Positions 23,803-55,613 of a stretch of 64,000 nt of DNA are shown here, piece after piece. A program made the translations under genes and the position numbers. Every line of letters begins with the position of its first letter. The first letter of the stretch is position 1. The notes below the pieces were generated by a model that saw only the letters and a program-made list of their open reading frames with translations, did not search any database and had not been told where the DNA came from. This DNA is from Undaria pinnatifida (taxonomy: Eukaryota > Sar > Phaeophyceae > Laminariales > Alariaceae), in assembly GCA_012845835.1 (NCBI GenBank), contig JABAKD010000027.1:8487364-8551363 (forward strand). Reading direction: 5' to 3'.

Positions 23803-26800
23803 ATGCCTCACATGCAGCCCGCGCCGCCCAGACCGAAGGATCTTCGACGACGACGACAACAGCAGTATCAACAAGGTGTTGATCATCATCATAACCATTT
23901 CGCACAGCACACACACCATAGCAAGCACAGGGATAGGGAACAACACGCTGTTGTCAAGCCATCGCCATCACCGTCACCGTCGCCGACAGCGTCACCGCTG
24001 TTGGCGTGGTCACCGCTATCCCCAGCCGGTGTCAAGATGCACCATCACCACCCCAAGGCACCACGATCAGCACCACCGACAACACCACCACCGACACCAC
24101 CGCCACCACCCTCACTACTACCATCACCACCCCCACCATCGGCACTGCAAGCACCACCGGCACTACCCGCACTACCACCGCCTCCACTGCCGGCACTACT
24201 ACCGGCACTATTGGGGGAGGAAGAGGGGGATCCGGGCGATATCCTCCTGTGCGACCTGGGCAACAAGTGCTTGATGGTCGAAGACCTTGAAAACGCGTTG
24301 CGTTTATGGACGCGGCCGGCGGTACTGCTGGCCGGGAGAAATTCCCTAGATCGGCTTCCTCTCAATATCCCGGGAACGATACTTTACCTGGACCTGTCAT
24401 GGAATAAGTGAGTGGGAGGTGGTGGTGTTGGTGGTTCGTCGAAGTATATACCCAAACCAAAACAGAGTTGACACATAACTCGTACGTACACTGCTGTACG
24501 AGTGTGTATGTATACTCGTGGGATCTTGTTCACAGCGTCTCGACATCCCAACGCAACTTGCCTGCCATGAACGGTCTCTCCCCGTGATACGAGTACCAAG
24601 TACGTACAATATGTCTACGCCACACACATAGCATGGACTCCACCATCAATTAGTCTATTACCAGGTAGCTGCGTTTATGGCCACGCGCGTGTCAAATCGC
24701 AGCCGGCCACACTTCGATATCCTCTTGTTAATAGTCTACCAGGTATAAACAGCGTGGAAGAAGGAAAATGTTGGTCATTAGACCGCTCAGCGCATGTATG
24801 TTGGTTCTATTAATAATCGGCCATACCATAGTAACCAACAGCATAATAAGCTACTGCAGGTTGTAGTACCTAGGGCAACCTACCGGTATAACTGCTGTGT
24901 ACCACAACAAAGTGCCAGGTGCCCAGGTAGCTCGTACTCTCCTTGTATGGCGTGCGCTCTTCTAGGACAGTTCGTCACTAAGAGCTTACGTCAGGTACTT
25001 GCGTGTTCGTCGGGCTGTTCGAAGAGCAGTCTATCAGTCGCCAGCTGTTGAGTCACGCAGAGCTGGCAAGCAACAATGGCCTGATCTTATGTGATCATGC
25101 TGAGGTTTATATACCTCGCACCTGATAGCGTGCGATGGGTTATCCCACGGTGTTCATAGTTTTGCGGTCATGTGCGTGTCAAATTGCGGCCAGTAACAGT
25201 TACCCTGATGCCCCGTCATTGTCCTGGCTATGATAATCTTACCCTTGGAAGGTTTACCGTATTTGAAGGATTTGCGGCGCTGCCCAACCTACAAGAGCTC
25301 GACGTGAGCCACAACGGCGCGCAGAACATGCTCGGCCTGGCCTCGAACACCGAGCTTCGAGTGCTAAGGATATCCCACAACCGCATCCGCCGAATCGAAG
25401 GGCTGCATCAGCTGAAACAGCTGGAGGAGGTACGGGATAGACAATTGTTTACGGTACCAGCAACCGTTCAAAAATAGAAAGCGGTAGTAGTAGAGGGCAC
25501 ACCGGCTAAAACCGATACAAGCACACGAAGCACTACTGAGCATAGGCTAATCCATTGTTTCATATTACATGTGGCACTACATTTTAGGAGTTATGGTCGA
25601 GGTTGGAGCGCGGATCAAATCACAACCGCCACCGTTGATTGTGCAATGTTTGTACCTGAAAGACGTGCGGACACGTACCATATCAATACCTTGCCGGCCA
25701 AGAATTTAATATTCTGGTTGTGCGCGCAATTCCCCGTGGCCAGGCGGACTTCTCGCACAACCTGCTGAGGACGAAAACGGACGTGCGCGCACTTTCTCTG
25801 AACGCCGCGCTGCGACGCCTCCGTATTGAGGGAAACCCCTTTTGTGCCACCGGGGTTCAGCACGGGAGCTACCAGATAGCCATGCAACACCTGTTGCCCG
25901 GCATGAGTCAGCTCGATGGCAAAAACTTTTTAGCTTTACCAGGTCCACCTTTTCTTCCCCCACCGCCGCCGGCGCCATCACCACCAACACCCGCTACCGC
26001 GGCGGAGCAACACCGCATAGCAGATCACCCCAGTTTTCACCGCCGAGGCGTTTCTTATATTCAACCCGCACCACCACCGACAGCGAGGGTTGGCCTCCTC
26101 GCCGACAACGATAACGCGGACGATTTGAGTATAACCCGAGGGTGGCGCGACTCTGCGGTCGTTCGACGCAGCCCGTCACTCCCTGCGCCGAAAAAACAGC
26201 GCTCCCGGTCAGAAACGCCTGCCGGCGGGGGTAGGGGTTCTTCCTCTGTCGTCAGGGTAACGGCAGGAGGCGGCAGACCTTCGATAGACCCAGGGTCGTA
26301 CGCCGAGATGTTTCTGGCGTCGCAACGCAAAGGCCGGTCAGCTCTGGCGGCTCCTCCTGCCGTGCGGACTCCGACAGCGACACCTTCTTTTGCTCAGGCT
26401 CCCACAGCCTACTCTGCCGCCCCCACCTCTCGAGATACTCGCGCCGGAGGGATGCTAACCGAGCGCCACGCGAGACAGCAGAGAGGTGCGGCGCAAACGC
26501 AAACAGGATCTTTGTCTCTAGCGCAGGTCGAGGCGCATAGGGGGGTCAACGTTAGGTCTGACGGTGGGAGCTTTGGCGCCGCCGGCGGGGGGGGTATCGG
26601 GGGCAAGAGGAGGCACCACCAAGGGGGGCGGGATGTAGGGCGCGATATTGAACAGCAATCCGCGTCGACCTCGTTGCTTTCTTGCGTGGGGATGTCGCGC
26701 GCGGAACGGGCGGTGGCTCGGCGTTTAGCGTGGAGCCAAGCGCGGCAGGAGGGCGCGGTGGGTAGCAACGGTGTGGTGCAGCGGCGACGATCGGGTTCGG

Positions 26801-29800
26801 GGAAAGTGATGGCTCACGGGGGGGATATTAAGAGGAGAGTAATGGCGGCGGCGACAAGATCGGGCGGACTCAATAAACCGGCCTCATTTTTAGGGCCTCG
26901 GGGGCGTTCGGCGTCGGTACCGCCGCATGGTGTGGCTAAAACGGAGGTGCGGCAGACCAACGCGAACCAGGTTAGAGAAACTCGGTATTATTGTACCAAG
27001 GAAACGTGTGCGGTATGACGTTGTTGTTGTTGTAGTTGTTGTTGTTGTTTTTCACATTGGTCGATGTTGGTGAGTGATGTTGTTTTCACGTAACTCATTG
27101 CCATGATCTAGTCCATGGTCACAGAACAGACTCCAATCGCTCTGGCGTGGACGAAATATCGAGGGTTGGTCATGCCGCGTGCAGGCAGGCGGATCTGAGG
27201 GTTTCGATCGTGCATCCAGCTTTTGAGCAATGTCTACTGCTGTATCGTTTGATGACGTGCCTGTTGCTGATAGATGATGTTGCCCTGAACCCATCGTGTC
27301 CCTGGCAACGCCAGTAATGGCAGCATTTGTCGTGAAACGGCATTATGATTTTTACTCCTGTATGGGTTTACTTAGCCCTTTTCGACACATTGAATAGATC
27401 ACGATCTAGATAATCTATTAATAGATCCTGTGAAAAATGTAAAAATATGTCGTTATGACATTTTGTGCGGGATCTGCGTGTTACAGATCCAACCCAGGAG
27501 ACATGACGTATGTGCTATAGATCATGCAGATCACGCGGACCCCATGCGGCGAACATGATCTAGACCATGCACATCATATACATAGACCAGGGATCTGTCT
27601 GTCCTGCTGAAAAACACGGGTCGCGAAATAGAATCTGGTTTGCTCGATGTGGGCCCTTTTCCCACTGCAAGAATGACTCTACGAGGGGCACGTTCCCGCA
27701 ATGTGAGGGTAATTCAAAAGGGCTCAACAGTATAACATCAGGGTTATGATTGTTGACAGCTCCTTTCAAAGCCGTCGAGAAGTTACCATACACACGTCGA
27801 TGATGAGATCGCAGGCCTGACGTGTCCCGGCAAAAAATACGACGCCAAAGCGTTACGCTCCTGAGGCTTCCCGTGCACAGCGCTTGTCCTCGTTCTGCTC
27901 GCGAAACCCAACATCGCAGAAAACCTTTCTGCTCTGGGTTTAACCCGCGATGCAAAGCCACCCCGCAAGCTTTTTATCCCGGCACCCGCTTCGATATTTT
28001 ACCCGCATTGCAAGGACACCTCTCGCAAGGTTCATGCTGACGACGCTTTCAACTTTACACGAGGGTCGCGCTACTGTAGAGGTTGCTGTTTTTTTGCCTC
28101 CTGCACGGAGGAGTAACTCGATGCGTTTGGACCAGACGCGTTTTTATTGCGTAGTTTTTTAGTTTTTTAGTTTTTTAGTTTTTTTTGTTCAATGTTCAGC
28201 CCCAAGGGGTTGTTGATCGGGATTAGCTAGCTTAAAATTCTTCCTCAAAGTCGGTTAAAAACGGGTGCAGGCAGCATGGAGCCGCTCAAGCGAGGGGGCT
28301 TCCGAAAAAAGGTGTTTTTCCCCTACCGAAACACGCGCCCCGCGATGCAGGGAAAACCTCGCAGTATCTATCCCGACGTCGTTTTTTTCTGAATTTCCCG
28401 CGATGTAAAAGCCAACCCGCAAAGTTCTTCCCGACGACGGTGTCTCTTTCTTCCGAACACTCGCTCCTCTTGTTCTCAGGCACTGTCCGCTGCCCGGCAA
28501 TCCCGGGGATCTTCTGGAGCTGCGGGCGATTCAACCCTCGATCCCGACGGAGCCGGAGGAGGTGGAGGAGGAGGAGGAGGAGGAGGCAGTAGTAGCAACG
28601 TAGTATTGTCTGCCCGTCCCGGCGCCCTTTCCAACAAAAAAAATATGAGCCAACAGCAAGCGGGTGCGCGGGGGGCGGGGATAGGAGGAGTACGCGACGG
28701 GCATTCAACAAGAATCAGCGGCAGACGACAAGCCCACAGACAGACCGGGAGATCTCCAACTGTTGGGCGGCGGAACACTGGTTTGAACGGGGCCGCACGA
28801 GCGACAAGGATCCGCGCCGCACGGCAGCAGTACGGGGGTAACAGCAGGTCCAGAGCTCGCGACAAACGCTTAAGCTCTTCTCCGACACGCGACGGTAGCG
28901 GGGGCACTTACCGGTTCATGACTACCCTCGGACAGAGGGGCCGATGCGTCCCGCGACCTGCTGCACCGTTTTCGTCACCCTGGACCCCGCGCGAGGACGC
29001 CACGCCGTGGAAGGAGATAAGCCACCGCGGCCGCGAACGCGAAAAAAATGCCATCACCGGCCGCGATACGAAGCCCTCCTTCTCCTCCAGGAGGTACGCT
29101 GCTCCGGATGAGGAGGGGGCGGCGCAACAATTGAGACGAGATGATAGCGCAAGAAGCGGAGAAGACGACACGGGTTGGGGGGAAGGTGAGGGTGGTGATG
29201 GCCACGACACCAGGAGAGGAGGAGATGACAAGCGTTGCGGGGAAGGCGGGGGTGGCCGCGGCAACAATGGCGGCGGCGGCGGCGGTGGTGGTGGCGGCGG
29301 TGGTGGCGGTGGCGGTGTGGGCGAAAATATAGGTGATGAAGTGGGCGGCGGAGGTGGCGTCGTGGGCGACGCCGATGGCGGCAGTAGGAAGGATGAGTTT
29401 GTCAACGGTGGGGGAAGCTTTAGGGCGCGGCGTTCATGTTCGTTTGTGTCACCGCTTTCGCCGGCAGGGATATTGCAGAGGGCGTCGTCGGCTCGATCTT
29501 CCGCAGCGGCGTCATCGTCTTCGTCGACGATGATGTCTGGGATACGACTGGCTGAAGCTCGCTCACAGTGGACAGGGGGGGCTACTACCCGATGGCGAGA
29601 AGAAGGGGACTTTGTTCCTCAAGGTGAGGGTATGAGAGGACGAGGGCGCAGGTCAACTCCTAGCGGAACAGCGGAAAATTCTGTGACAGTGGACCACTCT
29701 GAAGGAGGAAGCAGTTCCGTTAATTGGACCGAGAGCTGCGACAATTACCGCGAGAGCGCCTCCGGCTATCCAGTAGTAGATGAGCGTACTGACTGTCCAG

Positions 29801-30933
29801 TACGCGGCAGTACAAAAGTTTGGGGAGAAAATGCTGCCGGCGTGGGGTGGGTGGACGCGGAGCCCCCGCTGGAACGGAGTTCATGCCCGATGCTGCCATT
29901 TTCTTCCAGAAAGAGAGAAATGGACGATGATGGAGAGAGACGTCAGAGAGCGTCCGTTTCCATCACCGTCTCGTCTGCGAACATGTACCGTCCTCTGGAC
30001 AACACGTTGCTGAAATACCACGATGATGGGAACGGTCACGGTAGTGGCGCAGGCGGCGAAGTTGGAGCCCGCAGTAGTAGCGTGGCTGGTGGTCGCACGG
30101 AGCCGATGTCGACGCAGCGGTCTCGACACCATGGCCCGGGGCAGAAGCAGCAGCGGCGGCAGCAGCAGCAGCAGCAGCAGCGCTGGCGGACTGTTCCCGC
30201 GAAAGAAGACAGCGGAGACGACGATTCACGCGCCGGTAACCGGAAAGCGATGACCCCCTGGAAGGCCGCACCTTTGATTGAAAGCGCGGCGGAAACTGCG
30301 ACGAGTGATGATGATGGCTCGGAGCCGGAGACGTCGTGGAATGTCCACCGCGGCGTCGCCATTAGCAGTGGTGTCGAAAACGACCGGAGGGGTTTCCGCA
30401 CCGAAAGCAACCAGGGTGATGGAGGCCACCAACAATACCGGGTGGCTTCCGCCAAAAATACAGCTATCGCCACCAACGATCAGCGAGCTGAGGGGAGAGA
30501 CGACGAGCAAGCCGAGGGTGAGCAAGCAGAATCGAACGGACGTCGCGTCTACCTACAACCCACGACCGATGGCAGGGTTAGGGCCGACGATCGAACCACA
30601 TCATCCATCCCGGAGGAAGAGGGCGTCACCACCCCCAAACAGGACGGTAACAACGCTTCTTCGCAGGATTATTTCGACCCACGAGCACCTGCGGGAGTTC
30701 GCAGCAACCGGGAGCATGAGGAGCCGCCGCCGTCGCAGGCGGAATATTATGCAGGTCACTCTTCGGTCCGGGGGGAGAGTGGGGTGGACGGGCGTGGGGG
30801 AAGAGGCGGGACAGGGGAGGCAGGTGTGGAAGAAACGGCGAGCTCTTTCGAGAATCAGGTCATGGACATGCTGGCGTCAATTGTCGGCGATCACGGCGCG
30901 AGCGCAGAAGCCGATCCGTCGGTCTACGATTAA
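23803..30933 (+). CDS. SDS22-type leucine-rich-repeat protein with long disordered tail
   Basis: Exons 23803-24407, 25252-25429, 25744-26970 (or 27012) and 28480-30933 join without breaking frame, giving about 1,490 residues. The first ~140 residues are His/Pro/Ala-rich. Exons 1-3 then spell an LRR block: LYLDLSWNKFTVF, LQELDVSHNGA, LRVLRISHNRIRRIEGL, LEEADFSHNLL and LRRLRIEGNPFC, closed by a LRR-cap-like MQHLLPGMSQLDGKNF. The remainder is Ser/Arg/Gly-rich and lacks a recognised domain, with a poly-Gly stretch near 29270-29320 and a poly-Gln stretch near 30160. LRR proteins of this type act as protein-binding scaffolds, often in cilia. The stop at 27016 would end a shorter 685-residue form. 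Exon 4 is joined because it opens with a strong CTTGTTCTCAG acceptor in the right phase and lacks its own good start. The splice into exon 4 is the weakest part of the model. Confidence 0.65.
27393..27610 (+). mobile_element. MITE-like element, family C copy 4
   Basis: Begins ATAGATCACGATCTAGATAA and ends GACCAGGGATCTGTCTGTCC, about 215 bp. Same layout as copy 5. Located in the last intron of the LRR gene. Confidence 0.7.
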
Positions 30934-32525
30934 ATCTGTAAACAGTGTCATCTGCACAAGGACCGGGGCGAGTCTCACCGAAAGTTATCGCCCGCTCGCT
31001 GTCTGTTAACAGCATCCTTTGCCGCAACTTCGGCGAGGCATCCGCAGATCTAGGAGCGCTTGAGACCTTGAAACCGTATCTGCATGTACAAATCGGATGG
31101 AGTCGCATATAAAGTTTTTTGCCCGGCGGTCTATTGATAGCGTATTGTGCTGCGAGCTCGGCCTTGCACACGGCGAATGACAGTTAACTGCGTCCGCCGC
31201 GTATCGCGTGAACCGTCTTTGTGCGCGAGTGTTCCGCAGTGAGCTTGCGCCGCAGTAAGAGGTGGGCGTCGCCCCAGATGTCGGTGCAGGTAGGACGGTG
31301 TAGCGCTATCGCCACCACGGCATGTTGTCAACAGGGGGGCAAAGGTCCAAAGGACCGATGTGTATCGAGGCAGGCATTACGAGGATAAATAGTAGCTGAA
31401 CCCACTGCTTGCTGCAGGCACAGCGCATACGGGCGTAAGGAAAAGCGCTTACAACTCGTTCAGGGGCGGCAAAACGGGAGGCGGCCTTGCCTAACCGTGT
31501 TGCCGGAGGCGCAGTAGAGGCGTCCTTTTTTTCTAGACGATCTCTGTGCTTTTTCGCGGCGTTGGCGGCGTCTACTACTGCTCACACCCAACTTCCCTCA
31601 GATCAGCTTTAATAAAAAACGCGACAGATAGACTGACAAAAATAATCGCGTGTGAGCGCCGGAGGCGAAAACACGAGGCAGTCCAAAAAGAAGCTCTCGC
31701 TCCGATCTATCGGTGGCGAACGTACCACGAACCAACGAAACACTCCACACAGCAGCAGCAACAGTAGTGTTTCCCCCTTCCATGTTAGAAGGGGGGGGAA
31801 CAAAATGCCCTTCTCGTACCCATGCTGCAGTCTAGATCAGCAACATTACTACTACAGCCGCTCTCAGCAGTTACCCTCCATAAACCAGGGATCCTCGAGT
31901 CGTGAGGCTCTCGCGAACAGTGACACGGAAGCGGCAACGCTCCAAACAATAAACACGCCTCCTTCGCGCGATGGCAGGAAGCGACGTTCGGGGTGGGGTG
32001 GGTGCACCGTCATCGCCGATTGCAGGCGCGAAATACTTTCCACCAAACTCACACTACTTCTCGCACCACCTATTGGAGAGGTTCGTGGTTCGGGCTGACC
32101 CTACGAATCGAGAAATTATTGCTACTAGTGCCACGCCGAGCGCGAGGCACAATGGTGCAATAACCTTTAGTATTATTGTCCGCCGCTCCCGCTACATGCC
32201 GCAGTGGTACCAACGAGTAGCGCAGCTTTTGCGGCGGGTGGCAGCAGTCATAGGACATGGTCGACGATGAGTGCGCAACGAAATCACACCCGATGGCTTT
32301 TTAATAGGAGTACCTACACACACGGCAGTGAAAACGCAAGGGTATCGTCTCTCAACTGCACGTAAACCCTGCTTACAGTGCAATACTGTCCTACCCTAAT
32401 TTCAACAATTTTTCCCTCGAAACTGTAGGTGTGGTTATAAAAGGGCTAACCCTTCTACTACTCAAAACAAGACACACAATAATATCAAGTATTATGCTCC
32501 CAAAATTGTTGGTCCAAAATCGCGC
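30934..32525. other. Intergenic, no confident gene
   Basis: Convergent space between the LRR gene and the thioredoxin reductase gene. An ORF at 31652-32098 shows no domain. No repeat family was recognised, and no clear polyadenylation signals were identified. Confidence 0.4.
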
Positions 32526-51203
<18,678 letters not shown>

Positions 51204-51414
51204 CTACTACTCAACTTTTTTCAAAGGTTTATCCAGCCCTCAACTAACGCAACCCACTCCTGCGACCTCTACCAGATGCTGCTTGTGCAGGGCTTTCCGG
51301 CGGCTTCAAGTTCCAAAAGCGTCACCTGCAGCCCCGTGGCAATAACGCATCGATATTTGTTGTGGAACTCCTGAAAACTGAACCCCCTCTGGCAGAGGGG
51401 AAAAAAAATGACGA

Positions 51415-51891
51415 GTGGAAATCATCGCATGTCAACGAACGCTCGTGTTATATTGCTTAACGGGAGTTGACGGACAAGGGAGTGCAACCATCTCCCGCTG
51501 TTGCCGAGGCCCTGTGGTCATTGCTTTGCGACGGAGGTGGGGCGAGGGAGGACTCGCGAACGCCGTCGTCGACAGCGGGATGTCGCTTTCGGCAGCGGCG
51601 AAGGCGACGCAGAAACCTGGTGCTTCTGGCGATGACATCGGCTCTGCGGTGCTTCTAGCCTTTGGCCTAGGGTTTTCGTACCAGCTCGGGTTGGATGAGG
51701 CCCCCACTAGGAGCAAGGTAGTGAGAGGGGGTGTGCAGGTTAGTGGTAATGGAGGAGGGCCTGCTGTGACTACAGCAGCAGCAGAAGCAGCAGCAGCGAC
51801 AGCAGCAGCCCCTGCTTTTGGAAAGGCCGGCTCGTCCATTCCTCGAGGTAAGCATATTGCTATTAGTATGGAACTTGCAAGAGTGGTATGA
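51415..51891 (+). other. Possible coding segment upstream of the reductase gene
   Basis: Two overlapping frames look protein-like. One reads LTDKGVQPSPAVAEALWSLL (from about 51464), the other SAAAKATQKPGASGDDIG and LLAFGLGFSYQLGLDEAP (51590-51710). They could be one exon with a frameshift, or two exons with an unseen intron. No domain is recognised. It is divergent from the reductase start at 51188. Low confidence. Confidence 0.25.
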
Positions 51892-52007
51892 CACGTAGGA
51901 GATCGATACGAGAGAAAAGAGGTACACCGCGCGAAAAGTTTGATTTCTCAAAACAATGAATGGGTTCGATTATTATTCAATTTCGCGGTCCACTGGGTCA
52001 CGATCTC

Positions 52008-52011
<4 letters not shown>

Positions 52012-52049
<38 letters not shown>
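52012..52049 (+). repeat. CTG trinucleotide run, about 12 units
   Basis: Uninterrupted TGC/CTG repeat with no clear host exon. Confidence 0.95.
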
Positions 52050-52050
<1 letters not shown>

Positions 52051-52867
52051 GGTGTGCCACATCGAAAGTAGAGAGAGCACCTCTTCTCCCATCTCCCAGC
52101 TGGTCTATATAATATGCACCTCGGCTGGGATCGTACAACTTGGGAGAACAAAGTCCGTTATATTCCGATTTTCAGATTCAGCTGGCATTCATAGCGGACT
52201 TAACTGTTCGTCCGTACGTTGCGCGAGATACGTAAACTACGTCTTATACCAATTTGGTCTCAAATATAAGGACCTTTTGTATTAGTATTTATGAGGTAGA
52301 GGTCGTTATGTTTTCATTCAAAGTTGTACATTTTTCTATTTCCCTCTCCTGTCTCTGCCTGCTGTATCCGATTCGGAAAAGAATTTGACCACACAGCGCT
52401 GTGTTGCCAGTTCCCACAGGTACCCCCCACACGAGTATTCCCCATTCCCTCGTTGCAAGTGTTTATCTTGTATTTTGCATACTAAACACTCTGTACACCA
52501 GTGTTTTGTATCTTGCACGGTGGTACCGCCGTATCTGTATTGTTTTTTTTGGGGTGGTCTCCCGCAATATTTCCTGTTGCTTCCTTTTTCTTACTTCTTC
52601 CATAAAAATAAAAATAAAATGCCCACATGATGATGGGAAATGTCTACTTTTTACTCCGTTATGACTCTAGCCAAGCGCAAGAGCCAAGAGCCCGCGCTCC
52701 CGGAGGAGCAAGCAGGCACTGCTTGCTCCTACGTCGCAGGCCCGTTTTTCCATCATATGTACAGTATGACATGATAGAACACGCAGCAACAACATAACAC
52801 AAGCCCCTTTTTGGACGAATTTCAAGCCGGTTTTCTCGACAACGAACAGAGAGTGCATACGCCATAT

Positions 52868-53165
52868 GATAGCCGGTCGCCCCGGTGGCGTATCAGGTTA
52901 TCCTCGAGCCTGGTATAGGTCAGTTTCGTGAGTTCGAGCCCCGCCGAGTGCATACTCGTATAAATTCGTAGGGACCTTTTCTTGTGTACAAATTGAGTTG
53001 CGGAAAGCGCGAGAGCGTGAGTTAGCAACACTCGATGAAAAATCGACGAGCAGTGGGATTGCTCAACCCTACAGTATGCGCGATAAAAATTGAAGGCAAG
53101 AACCGGGGGAAAGAAGGGACGACACCTGTGACAACGGCTTGTCCAGAAGCTGGAAAATAGAAGTG
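52868..53165 (+). mobile_element. tRNA-derived SINE, subfamily II, copy 1
   Basis: Head CGCCCCGGTGGCGTATCAGG and B box GTGAGTTCGAGCCCC, then AAGCGCGAGAGCGTGAGTTAG, AAAATCGACGAGC, CGCGATAAAAATTGAAGG and ACGGCTTGTCCAGAAGCTGG. Confidence 0.8.
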
Positions 53166-53183
53166 TGAGGAAAAAAAAAAAAT

Positions 53184-53560
53184 GATAGCCGGCCGCCCCG
53201 GCGGTCTAGCTGATATTAATGGTGGTTACTCTCAAACGCTACTGCTAGAAGAGTTGCTTCTGAAGTTTGGGATTCAAATCCCACGCGGATCGAAGTTTTG
53301 AGTTTATTTGAAAAAAGAAAAAAAGAAAAAGAGTCAACTGCTGAGAGCGCCCAGTGGCTACCACACGAACAATCAACTCGATGCGAGTCGACGAGTGAAG
53401 AAATAGCTGGGAGTCTTGTTGTCGCGATAAAAATGAAGGCGCGTGTGGGGAAGGGGGAGAAGAGCCTGCATGTTGAGACTCCGGATCTATCTGTGTTACG
53501 TCGATAATCGTACTACTCTGTCGAGAGGGAGAAGGAGAAAGAAGAGTGCGAAGATAGTAA
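53184..53560 (+). mobile_element. tRNA-derived SINE, subfamily I, copy 3
   Basis: Head GCCGCCCCGGCGGTCTAGC, B box GGGATTCAAATCCCACG, body GATGCGAGTCGACGAGTG, CGATAAAAATGAAGGCGCG and GACTCCGGATCT. A short insertion splits the A box region. It abuts SINE subfamily II copy 1. Confidence 0.8.
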
Positions 53561-53849
53561 TAGAAGGCATGAATGAGCCAAAAAGAAAACGCTGAACGAT
53601 GCGTGCGGTACTCAAGAGAGATCTCCACGAGGAAAACTTCAAAGCAACCATTTTCATTCGTATGCGCTCCCCTTGTTCTGGAGAATGTGGACCGAAAAAA
53701 TAGGAACACATCGCAGGAGGCGAGGAGGAGGTGTGTTGTTTTTTTGCTAGTGTTTTGCATGGTACATACACGGTACTAGACTGCCATTAATATCATAGCT
53801 GCAGTAGCAGTAGGGCGTGCGTCGTGGGGCGGGGAAAGTAGGCGAGCTG

Positions 53850-54245
53850 GGCGTGCCGGGCGCGTATTGCAGGCGTCCTCTGTGGAGTAGGTGGATCTCG
53901 TCCCTGCGAAGTCAATAATGCGGGTTCGAATCCTCCCTATTAATACTATATTAATAGTGCATACTCGTGCTCGTCGGGACTTTTGTCTTGCGTAAAAAAA
54001 TGACTGTTAGCGCAAAACGCGAGAGAGAACGTGAGTTAGCCAAACTCGATGGAAATCGACGAGTATAAAAAGCTGAAAAGTGGGGATGCTGGACCCTAGG
54101 CGCGATAAAAACGAAGGCGCGTACCGGGGGGGAGAAGGCAGAACATGTGTGTATGACCACGGCTTGTCCAGAAGGAAGCTGAGGGTAAAACCTCTTCGGA
54201 GTTGAGCTGGAAAGTGAGAGTGATTAAAAAGATGAATAAAAAATA
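53850..54245 (+). mobile_element. tRNA-derived SINE, subfamily II, copy 2
   Basis: B box GCGGGTTCGAATCCTCC, then AAACGCGAGAGAGAACGTG, GAAATCGACGAGTA, CGATAAAAACGAAGGCGCG and ACGGCTTGTCCAGAAGG. The A box is degraded. Confidence 0.75.
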
Positions 54246-55309
54246 GGTGTTGGCAATGTCATGCGTATCATACGATGCAAGGTACAGGCAATAATCTCTA
54301 CAAGACCCAGTGCTGGTACGGGGTAGTATGCGGCGGGAGGTCAAATAGATACCTGCGTCCGGCTCCCATGGCTCCGCGTACACCTTTCGGGGACAAGAAA
54401 GAGTGCTTGGCGATATAACTACCGTGCGTACAACACGCATGATAAGATGGTAACATAGCCCCTCGAGTGAAAGCTTCGTCGGTTTTCTCCGATTCAAGGG
54501 GGGCATACGGCGCGCACACCACGACAACAGTCGCCTTGGGATATCTCATCAAGATCTGTCCATAGACGTCGGCGTTTGCACTCCTCGTTGTCGAAAAATC
54601 CGCTTTGATCTTGGTCCGAAGGGGGGGTATAGTCGGTTTTTTCTCGCGTGTTATACTTCCATGCGGTTCCGAGGATGGCAAGTTACCTGTGGTAAATAAT
54701 GTTATCTACCGGTAATCGGCGAAATCCAGACTTCCTTGTTAGTTATGGCCTACGACAGTTGCCCCCAAAGTGGGGGTAGACGTGAAGCATCCCCTTGGGG
54801 GTGCGCGTGGACAGTCTCCGCAGGGTAAATACTGAAATTTTGAGTTTTCGGGAGGTTTCGAATGTAAACGTAGGCGTCTTTGACTTGGGGATAGGGGACA
54901 ATGGAAGGTTACCGGAGTTTTTGGTGTTAGCTGTTAGGCCAACTCTTGTGGGAAACGAAATCGGAAAACCACACAGGACTTCCCTTCATCGTATGGAAAC
55001 CCCAGGGCAGTGCCGTGGGCAGACATGAACCGTTTCCCGACGCGTGCTACGATAGCGGTAGCAATTTTGGCTAAAATATTTTCTGAAAGGTGGGGCTCCT
55101 TGACCCAAAATCGTCGGAATTCCGTTCATTTTTGCGATATTGTTAATGTGTGTACGTATGCCACGGGTCTGGTCATGGAGTCACACTTTCATTTTTATCA
55201 AAAACCAACACTTTGGGCTGAGGTATGGAGCTCTTCGAACCACTACCGTCAGAAGGAAAATTGTGCACATCTAGCGTAGCACGGCTCTCCCATCATTTCC
55301 CAAACTTAG
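54246..55309. other. No gene recognised; one family H unit
   Basis: 55045-55150 resembles 36570-36660 (GGTAGCAATTTTGGC, ACCCAAAATCGTCGG). The rest shows no exon or known repeat. Confidence 0.45.
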
Positions 55310-55613
55310 AAAACTGTGCTTTCCGCACACAGCACCTACCACCGCCGATGATGCATCGCCTCAAAGGGCACGCGATGACGTTCGAGGCTGTATGCCCCAG
55401 TTCGGTCTGACGAAAAATCGTTCAGAAAAGGGTCAGGCTCTGATGTCTCCAGCTGAGAACTCTAGGCACACGGCATCAACGGCCCTCCATCTTGGCAGCG
55501 AGCTTTCTCAGAGCAGTGGAGCGTACAGCCTCGAAGGTTTGACGTCATCTCGTGCCCTGTGAGGCGGGGAATCATCGGCGGTGGTAGGCGCTTTGTGCGG
55601 AAAGCACAGTTTT
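55310..55613. repeat. Imperfect inverted repeat, arms ~85 bp, loop ~130 bp
   Basis: Left arm 55310-55391 (AAAACTGTGCTTTCCGCACA to TCGAGGCTGT) is mirrored by 55525-55613 (ACAGCCTCGA to GCGGAAAGCACAGTTTT). Identity is about 85-90 percent with one short indel. The transcript would fold into a long hairpin. Confidence 0.88.

Noticed and set aside
28908-29405. 165-codon Pro-rich ORF on the minus strand
   Set aside because: It is the antisense of Gly/Ser-rich exon 4 of the LRR gene and reflects composition only.
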